Shown here: positions 14,774 through 19,216 of the stretch, one piece after another | Layout: each line of letters starts with the position of its first letter | How positions within the stretch are numbered: the stretch's first letter is position 1 | NCBI GenBank assembly: GCA_002369495.1 | Contig: DFFD01000050.1 | Coordinates: forward strand, 1 to 19,216 | Direction of reading: 5' to 3' | DNA: 19,216 nucleotides | Source of the DNA: Lachnospiraceae bacterium UBA3785 | GTDB lineage: Bacteria > Bacillota > Clostridia > Lachnospirales > Lachnospiraceae | Translations under genes and position numbers: made by a program | The notes under the pieces: generated by a model | The model's database searches: none | Seen by the model: only the letters and a program-made list of their open reading frames with translations | What the model was told of the DNA's origin: nothing

Positions 14774-15877
14774 ATGAAACCTGTCAAAACCGCCGTCATC
14801 GGCTGCGGCGCCATCAGTGATATCTATCTGAGCAATATGATCAACAAGTACGCCACGCTGGACGTGGTGGCCTGCTGCGCCAGTCACCGGGAAAACGCAG
14901 AGAAGAAAGCCGCTCAGTTTGGTATCCGCCCGGCTTCAACGGACGAGATCCTGGCCGATCCCGAGGTGGAGCTGGTCGTGGTGCTCACCCCGGCGCCCAG
15001 CCACTATGAGCTGGTGAAAAAGGCGCTGCTGGCCGGGAAGCATGTCTATACCGAAAAGCCCATCGCCACGGAACTCTGGCAGGCGAAGGAGCTGGTTTCC
15101 CTGGCGAAAGAGAAGGGGCTTCTGCTGGGCGCGGCGCCGGAGACCTTCCTGGGCAGTCTCCTGCAGACCGGGCGCAGGGCGCTGGATGCGGGTCTGGTCG
15201 GCGAGATCACCTCCTTCCACGTGGCGGCCAACCGGGATCTGACCGTGCTGGCCAGTCTCTTCAAGTTCCTGCGGCAGCCGGGCGGCGGCATCTGCTACGA
15301 CTACGGCGTGTATTATCTCACAGCGCTGGTCTCGCTGCTGGGACCGGTGGCGGAAGTCTATGCCAAAGTGAGCAACCACGCAAAGATCCGCCCCAACGTA
15401 ATACCCTTCAGCCCGGAGTACGGACAGGACTATGTCTACGACAACGAGGCGCAGGTCAACGCGATTCTCACCACACAGAGCGGCGTCACCGGCACCTTCT
15501 CCCTGAACGGGGACAGCGCCATGCAGGATCAGGCCTATTTCACCATCCAGGGCACCAAAGGCATTTTGCAGCTGGGGGACGCCAACCAGTTCGGCGGCGA
15601 AGCCCGTTATTTGCCGAACGATCCCCGTGAGGCCGTATGGCAGCCGCTGGAGCCGGTATCCAGCCTCTCGGACAACTGCCGGGGTCTCGGTGTGGCGGAC
15701 ATGGCAAGATGCATCCGTGAAGGCGGCACCCCTCAGGTCAGCGCCGCAATGCCCTGCCATGTGCTGGACATCGTGGAAAAAATCATGGAGAGCGGAAGAA
15801 GCGGGCGGGTTTGCACTACGGAGACCGCCTGCGAGCGTCCTGCTGCCTTTGAAAACTGGAAGGAGTTGCTGAAATGA
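14774..15877 (+). CDS. Gfo/Idh/MocA-family oxidoreductase
   Basis: 367-residue NAD(P)-dependent sugar or polyol dehydrogenase-like protein. The Rossmann start AVIGCGAISDIYL (7-19) carries the dinucleotide glycine motif, LTPAPSHYE (71-79) follows, and TEKP (93-96) holds the conserved lysine 95. At about 169-182 it reads PGGGICYDYGVYYL. Many family members have Asp-x-Gly-x-His-x-x-Asp there, whereas this protein has Tyr in place of the His; this variant also occurs in other members. The reaction probably acts on a free sugar, glycoside or inositol-like compound, for example oxidation at a ring hydroxyl. It lies between GH1 and a VOC protein, its stop overlapping the next start by four bases (ATGA), which points to translational coupling. 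The substrate is not deducible. Confidence 0.9.
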   Translation: MKPVKTAVIGCGAISDIYLSNMINKYATLDVVACCASHRENAEKKAAQFGIRPASTDEILADPEVELVVVLTPAPSHYELVKKALLAGKHVYTEKPIATELWQAKELVSLAKEKGLLLGAAPETFLGSLLQTGRRALDAGLVGEITSFHVAANRDLTVLASLFKFLRQPGGGICYDYGVYYLTALVSLLGPVAEVYAKVSNHAKIRPNVIPFSPEYGQDYVYDNEAQVNAILTTQSGVTGTFSLNGDSAMQDQAYFTIQGTKGILQLGDANQFGGEARYLPNDPREAVWQPLEPVSSLSDNCRGLGVADMARCIREGGTPQVSAAMPCHVLDIVEKIMESGRSGRVCTTETACERPAAFENWKELLK

Positions 15878-16374
15878 TCGTACAAGCCAATTCTCATCTG
15901 GGCTTCGTTTGCCATGATCTGGACAAGAGCGTGCAGTTTTATGAGGAGATTCTGGGCTGCAAAGAGAAATTCAGCCTCTATTACGGTGACATGATCCCAC
16001 CGACTGCGGAGGAGCGCGCGCAAATCCCGCCCGAAGTGATGGCGCGTCTGGAGACCTTAAAGGACGTCCGCTGGATCGTCTATCTGGAGTGGATGGACGG
16101 CTATTTCATTGAGCTCTTCAATGAGGTGGACGCCCACATCGATAACCCCTATAATCCGGCCAATTACGGCTATACACATTTTTCTTTTGTGGTAGACGAT
16201 ATTCAGGCCTTTTATCAAGAGCTCATCGAAAAAGGTCTGGAGGATATCATCGATGTGAAGCCACAGCTCAACTGCGATCACACCTGGGCCCTGTGGTTCC
16301 ATGATCCGGATGGCAACCGCATTGAAGTACATCAGTATACGGAACGCTCGTTTGAATTGATCGGAAGAAACTAA
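15874..16374 (+). CDS. VOC-superfamily metal-dependent protein (glyoxalase fold)
   Basis: 166-residue vicinal-oxygen-chelate protein with two beta-alpha-beta-beta-beta modules. Candidate metal ligands are in canonical places: His8 in SHLGFVCHDLDKS, Glu80 in DGYFIELF, His102 in GYTHFSFVVDDI and Glu151 in DPDGNRIEVHQY. The family includes glyoxalase I, methylmalonyl-CoA epimerase, extradiol dioxygenases and other enzymes acting through metal-bound enolates, so epimerase, isomerase or lyase chemistry on a keto compound is possible. It overlaps the oxidoreductase gene by four bases, which suggests that it acts on that enzyme's product, perhaps a 3-keto sugar (inference). An AAGGAGGA starts in its stop codon but no gene follows. 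Confidence 0.88.
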   Translation: MIVQANSHLGFVCHDLDKSVQFYEEILGCKEKFSLYYGDMIPPTAEERAQIPPEVMARLETLKDVRWIVYLEWMDGYFIELFNEVDAHIDNPYNPANYGYTHFSFVVDDIQAFYQELIEKGLEDIIDVKPQLNCDHTWALWFHDPDGNRIEVHQYTERSFELIGRN

Positions 16375-16380
16375 GGAGGA
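16373..16380 (+). promoter_or_regulatory. Orphan Shine-Dalgarno after the VOC gene
   Basis: AAGGAGGA overlapping the VOC stop codon, as expected for the next gene of a tight operon. What follows is a stop-rich stretch, and the first ATG with an open frame (16409) is too far away and encodes nothing recognisable. The operon appears to have lost its next gene. Confidence 0.6.
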
Positions 16381-16446
16381 ACACGCTAAACTAGAAATAC
16401 CATACATTATGGGAATGCCATCTGCAACTTGGCTGCCCTTTACTTT

Positions 16447-16471
16447 TTGGTGCGCGGGGGTTTCGCACCAA
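16447..16471. other. Hairpins in the 297-base gap after the operon
   Basis: TTGGTGCG (16447-16454) / CGCACCAA (16464-16471) form an 8-bp stem with a G-rich 9-base loop. A second dyad, AATCCGC (16512-16518) / GCGGATT (16542-16548), encloses CTTTCCCGGAAAG, and TTTCAT / ATGAAA follows at 16566-16583. None has a proper T-tract. They may be degraded mobile-element ends or weak terminators; no gene is seen between 16375 and 16671. Confidence 0.4.
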
Positions 16472-16608
16472 TTTGACAGTGAGTTGTATGTATTTATATG
16501 GAGAATCATAGAATCCGCTTTCCCGGAAAGCACGGTTCTATGCGGATTTATGAAGAACCGGTCGGTTTCATGGACATATGAAATCAGGCCGGTTTATTGC
16601 GATACCAA

Positions 16609-16629
16609 GGCCTCACAGGAACCGTCCCC
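16609..16629. repeat. Hairpin repeat, right half only
   Basis: GGCCTCACAGGAACCGTCCCC matches the right end of the complete repeat units with one substitution. The left half is missing, so this is a decayed or truncated copy at the boundary between the operon remnant and the nuclease module. Confidence 0.7.
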
Positions 16630-16636
16630 ATTCTCA

Positions 16637-16665
16637 TTGAATCTGCGGATGGATTGATGTAGAAT
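16637..16665 (+). promoter_or_regulatory. Promoter candidate for nuclease pair
   Basis: TTGAAT (16637-16642), exactly 17 bases, then TAGAAT (16660-16665). The -10 ends six bases before the ATG at 16672, so transcription would begin at about the start codon and the message would be leaderless. Only a weak TAAGAG lies where a ribosome site should be. Confidence 0.5.
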
Positions 16666-16671
16666 AAGAGC

Positions 16672-17967
16672 ATGAAGAAATATGGATTTTTGATACATGC
16701 TCTCCTGCTCCCGGCGGTGCTCAGCCTTGGAGCCTGCGGAGGCCGGGCCGATGAGCCGGCCGAGAGCGCCGTCCGGGACGTCGGGCGGCTCGAAGCCCCG
16801 GCGGAGGAGGCCTTTGCGGAGTACCGGGCGGACGCGGGGGTTTTTATTTCCGTGCCGGAAGCCTGGACGCTGTTCGTCGCGTCGGACGGGGATGTGTCGT
16901 TCGATGCTGGAGATGTGTATTTTGAGATAAAGCGGGTCGAAAAATCGGGGCGGAGCCCCGAGGAAGCGGTCCGGGAGGTGCTCGCGCGCTGGTCGGAGGA
17001 CTGCGAGGTCCGGGACAGCCGGACGGAGGCCGCGGGCGGCCGCGAGGCCTGGGTCGCGGAGATCCGCCAGCAGTATACGGAGCAGGTCGCGTACGCGTAC
17101 CACGCAGCGGCGGTCGATGCGGCGGACCGGTACTATGTGCTGCTGTATCAGGTGCGCGAGGAGCATTTTGAGCGGTACGACGCGGTCTTTGCGCGGATCC
17201 TCGGCTCGGTGAGGTTCGAGGAGCTGCCGGAGGCCGGGGAGATGCGGGAGGCCGAAGAGGCCCCGGAGTCCGGAGAGCTGCCGGAGTCCGGGGACGTGCT
17301 CGCGCTGGAGGTGCCGGAGGAGGGTGCGGAGACATTTTCGGGAGAACGCGGGCTGCCGGGGAGGGGTGCATTTTCCTTAGAAGATGTGCCGGAGTATGCC
17401 GGCGAGGCGGCGTATGAGGTGCCCGGGGGGCCTTATTTTACGGATGCGGAGGTTACGGATCGGACGTTTCTTTCATTTCCCGCGCCGGATGCGCTCGGGC
17501 GCTGCGGCGCGGCGGTCGGATGTCTCGGGCCGGAGCTCGCGCCGGGGGAGGCGCGCGGGTCGATCGGGGCGGTGAAGCCGTCGGGCTGGCACACGGTGAA
17601 GTACGACGGGATCGAGGGAAATTACCTCTACAACCGCTGTCACCTGATCGGGTACCAGCTCTGCGGAGAAAATGCCAACGAGCGCAACCTCATCACCGGA
17701 ACCCGCTACCTGAATGTGCAGGGAATGGAGCCCTACGAGCGGATGACCGCGGACTATATCGCCGCGAGCGGCAATCATGTGATGTACCGGGCGACGCCGG
17801 TGTTCGCGGGCGACGACCTGGTTGCCCGGGGCGTGCTGCTGGAGGCGGCGTCTGTGGAGGAGGATGATTTTTCATTTTGCGTATTTTGTTACAATGTGCA
17901 GCCGGGCGTCGTGATCGATTACGCGACCGGCGAGAGCGAGGGAAAGGAGTTTACGGGAAATGAATAA
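16672..17967 (+). CDS. Lipoprotein DNA/RNA non-specific nuclease (EndA-like)
   Basis: 431-residue secreted, lipid-anchored nuclease. The signal peptide ends in lipobox Leu19-Gly-Ala-Cys22. Residues about 50-183 form a separate domain (GVFISVPEAWTLF, EIKRVE, ILGSVRFEEL) resembling the PsbP-like fold of many clostridial lipoproteins. Residues 184-230 are an acidic Glu/Pro/Ser-rich linker. The C-terminal part (about 265-420) is a DNA/RNA non-specific endonuclease of the EndA/Spd type: NRCHLIGYQL with catalytic His324, then NERNLITGTRYLN with Asn339 as likely Mg ligand. It should degrade extracellular nucleic acid at the cell surface for nutrition, defence or DNA uptake. It overlaps the next lipoprotein gene by eight bases. 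Its very high GC sets it apart from the sugar locus. Confidence 0.9.
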   Translation: MKKYGFLIHALLLPAVLSLGACGGRADEPAESAVRDVGRLEAPAEEAFAEYRADAGVFISVPEAWTLFVASDGDVSFDAGDVYFEIKRVEKSGRSPEEAVREVLARWSEDCEVRDSRTEAAGGREAWVAEIRQQYTEQVAYAYHAAAVDAADRYYVLLYQVREEHFERYDAVFARILGSVRFEELPEAGEMREAEEAPESGELPESGDVLALEVPEEGAETFSGERGLPGRGAFSLEDVPEYAGEAAYEVPGGPYFTDAEVTDRTFLSFPAPDALGRCGAAVGCLGPELAPGEARGSIGAVKPSGWHTVKYDGIEGNYLYNRCHLIGYQLCGENANERNLITGTRYLNVQGMEPYERMTADYIAASGNHVMYRATPVFAGDDLVARGVLLEAASVEEDDFSFCVFCYNVQPGVVIDYATGESEGKEFTGNE

Positions 17968-19108
17968 AAATCTCAGAAAAATGGCAGCCCTGATCCTCAT
18001 GACCGTTATGGCGATGTGCTTCGCAGCCTGCGGCTCGTCGGGTGAGCCGGCGCGGACGATGCCGGAGACGGAGAGCCCTGCATCGGAGGCGGAGAGTGCG
18101 GAGACGGAGGATGAGAGCCCGGAGGAGCCCGCGGATACGACCGGGCCGGTCCTTGAGGCGAAGGGAACGGAGTTCCCGCTCATGGAGAGCATCTCAGTGG
18201 ACGACATCGTGACGGCGACAGACGAGACGGATGAGGAGACGGCGCTCCTGATCATCGCCTGCGACGGAGATGCGGAAGTTGCGGCGGGCGGAGAGAGTGT
18301 CATTTTCAGGAAAAGCGGCACCTACAATGTCGGCGTGATGGCGACGGACAGCGCGGGAAACAGCACGAAGGGGACCGTCGAGGTCAAAGCGGTGAACAGG
18401 GTGCTGCCGGAGATCGCGCTTTCAGAGACAACGGTGGGGCTGGGGGATTCGCAGACCGCGTATGACTTCAGGAAGCTGGCGTCGGCGTCGAGCCCGGTCT
18501 ACGGGGACCTGACGGACAGCATCACGATGGATGATTCGGCAGTGCAGTTCGGCGTGCCGGGGACATATGAGGTCGTCTACCATGTCGCGGATCCGGACGG
18601 AAATGAAAAAGGCGCCTCGCTTGAGGTCGTCATCCGGGATACGACCGGTCCGGTGCTGCACCTGCCGGTGAGCGAGTTCTCGCTGACGGCCGGTGACGGG
18701 AAGCCGGATTATCTCGCGGGCGTGACCGCGGAGGACAAGGTCGACGGGGACCTGAGCTCGAAGGTGCAGGTGGACGATCTGTCGGTGAACTACGAGGCAG
18801 CAGGGACCTACACGGTCGTGTTCCTGGTCGCGGACGCGGCGGACAACCTGACGAAGGCGGAGGCGAGCGTGGTGGTTGAGCCGGAGCCGACGCCGGAGCC
18901 GACACCGGAGCCGACGGTGGCACCGGCAGTGGAACCGGCACCGGAGCCGAAGAATACTTATATTTTGAACACAAATAAGAAGAAGTTCCATTATCCGTGG
19001 TGTTCCAGTGTGAATAAGATGAAGGATAAGAACAAGCAGGAGTACACCGGGACGAGAGATGAGGTTATGGGTATGGGGTATGTTCCCTGCCAGCGGTGTA
19101 ATCCGTGA
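17960..19108 (+). CDS. Ig-like lipoprotein with C-terminal zinc-knuckle-like tail
   Basis: 382-residue lipoprotein. The signal peptide has lipobox Phe21-Ala-Ala-Cys24, followed by a Glu/Ser-rich spacer. Then come three Ig/cadherin-like beta-sandwich repeats at about 62-145, 150-226 and 229-306, each ending in a GTY...A-D-x-x-GN/DN-type strand pair (SGTYNVGVMATDSAGN, PGTYEVVYHVADPDGN, AGTYTVVFLVADAADN). A Pro-Glu-Thr linker spans 307-330. The last 50 residues carry FHYPWC (His344, Cys348) and GYVPCQRC (Cys377, Cys380), a likely metal site like the tail found at the end of many Firmicute secreted nucleases. Its ATG lies inside the nuclease gene with AAGGAG upstream, so the two are translationally coupled and probably act together at the cell surface. 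The domain calls are good; the function is unknown. Confidence 0.85.
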   Translation: MNKNLRKMAALILMTVMAMCFAACGSSGEPARTMPETESPASEAESAETEDESPEEPADTTGPVLEAKGTEFPLMESISVDDIVTATDETDEETALLIIACDGDAEVAAGGESVIFRKSGTYNVGVMATDSAGNSTKGTVEVKAVNRVLPEIALSETTVGLGDSQTAYDFRKLASASSPVYGDLTDSITMDDSAVQFGVPGTYEVVYHVADPDGNEKGASLEVVIRDTTGPVLHLPVSEFSLTAGDGKPDYLAGVTAEDKVDGDLSSKVQVDDLSVNYEAAGTYTVVFLVADAADNLTKAEASVVVEPEPTPEPTPEPTVAPAVEPAPEPKNTYILNTNKKKFHYPWCSSVNKMKDKNKQEYTGTRDEVMGMGYVPCQRCNP

Positions 19109-19119
19109 GGGGGGGGTTA

Positions 19120-19168
19120 GGGACGGTTCCCCCCGGCCGCCCTTGGCGGCCTCCCAGGAACCGTCCCC
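19120..19168. repeat. Hairpin repeat copy (complete)
   Basis: Complete 49-base unit with outer arms GGGACGGTTCC / GGAACCGTCCC and inner arms GGCCGCC / GGCGGCC around a CTT loop (TTC in other copies). The arms are conserved while the loop differs. It starts 12 bases past the stop of the Ig-like lipoprotein gene. Confidence 0.9.
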
Positions 19169-19195
19169 GAGGGGAAGAACCGAGCGCGGGATGCA

Positions 19196-19216
19196 GGGAC
19201 GGTTCCCCCCGGCCGC
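19196..19216. repeat. Hairpin repeat copy, truncated by window end
   Basis: GGGACGGTTCC followed by CCCCGGCCGC, the left half of another unit, in the same orientation and 27 bases after the previous copy. It runs off the end of the window. Confidence 0.8.

Noticed and set aside
13850..14887. 345-codon minus-strand frame across GH1 and the oxidoreductase start
   Set aside because: It overlaps two well-supported genes and shows only valine/histidine-rich antisense composition.
16409..16657. 82-codon frame after the orphan ribosome site
   Set aside because: Too far from the Shine-Dalgarno, composition unlike the neighbours, and it passes through dyads and the half repeat.
1..19216. The hairpin repeats as a CRISPR array
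   Set aside because: The copies are far apart apart from the pair at 19120 and 19196, spacers are not uniform and no cas genes are present.

Overview
The window looks like chromosomal DNA of a plant-polysaccharide- or glycoside-using Firmicute of the Clostridia, most likely Lachnospiraceae-like. The grounds are strong AAGGAGG-type ribosome binding sites, GPH-type sugar symport, GH39/GH3/GH1 enzymes (including a GH3 with swapped domain order, known from Butyrivibrio and Ruminococcus), YfcC-type transport, and small GGGACGGTTCC...GGAACCGTCCC hairpin repeats. This taxonomic guess is inference. Base composition changes along the window: the AraC regulator and its surroundings (about 5.3-6.9 kb) are visibly AT-richer, and the last two genes (16.7-19.1 kb) are very GC-rich, so the window is probably a mosaic.

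Layout. (1) 60-3584, minus strand: a LysR regulator, a YfcC/DcuC-type transporter and an esterase-713-like alpha/beta hydrolase, in that transcription order. They look like a small uptake-and-hydrolysis unit for an ester or amide substrate. (2) 3875-5272 minus and 5525-6715 plus: a MelB-type GPH sugar symporter divergent from an AraC regulator. The shared 252-bp control region holds a direct repeat and a promoter candidate. (3) 6947-11224 plus: a 55-codon remnant of a carboxylesterase, then a tight GH39-GH3 pair closed by a perfect hairpin. (4) 11225-11642: no intact gene, but a scrap resembling the C-terminal end of an alpha-L-rhamnosidase and two hairpins. (5) 11643-16374 plus: full-length type-B carboxylesterase, a scrap resembling a GPH symporter tail, a strong terminator, then a compact GH1 / Gfo-Idh-MocA oxidoreductase / VOC protein operon ending in an orphan Shine-Dalgarno. 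(6) 16672-19108 plus: two overlapping secreted lipoprotein genes, an EndA-like nuclease and an Ig-like protein with a C-terminal zinc-knuckle-like tail.

How they may work together. Regions 2-5 read as a glycoside-utilisation locus rebuilt by recombination: AraC control, sugar symport, de-acylation by the carboxylesterase, exo-glycosidases (GH39, GH3, GH1) and an oxidoreductase plus VOC enzyme that might modify the released or intact sugar. None of GH39, GH3, GH1 or the esterase has a signal peptide visible at its start, so they probably act inside the cell on imported oligosaccharides or glycosides. The three gene scraps show that the locus once had other members. Region 6 is a separate envelope nuclease module.

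Both window ends lie inside copies of the same hairpin repeat and share a 17-base overlap, so the window may be a contig broken at repeats. I found no rRNA, tRNA, CRISPR array, transposase or integrase gene. The best candidates for something new are the nuclease/zinc-tail lipoprotein pair and the GH1/oxidoreductase/VOC operon. Neither can be proved new from sequence reading alone.
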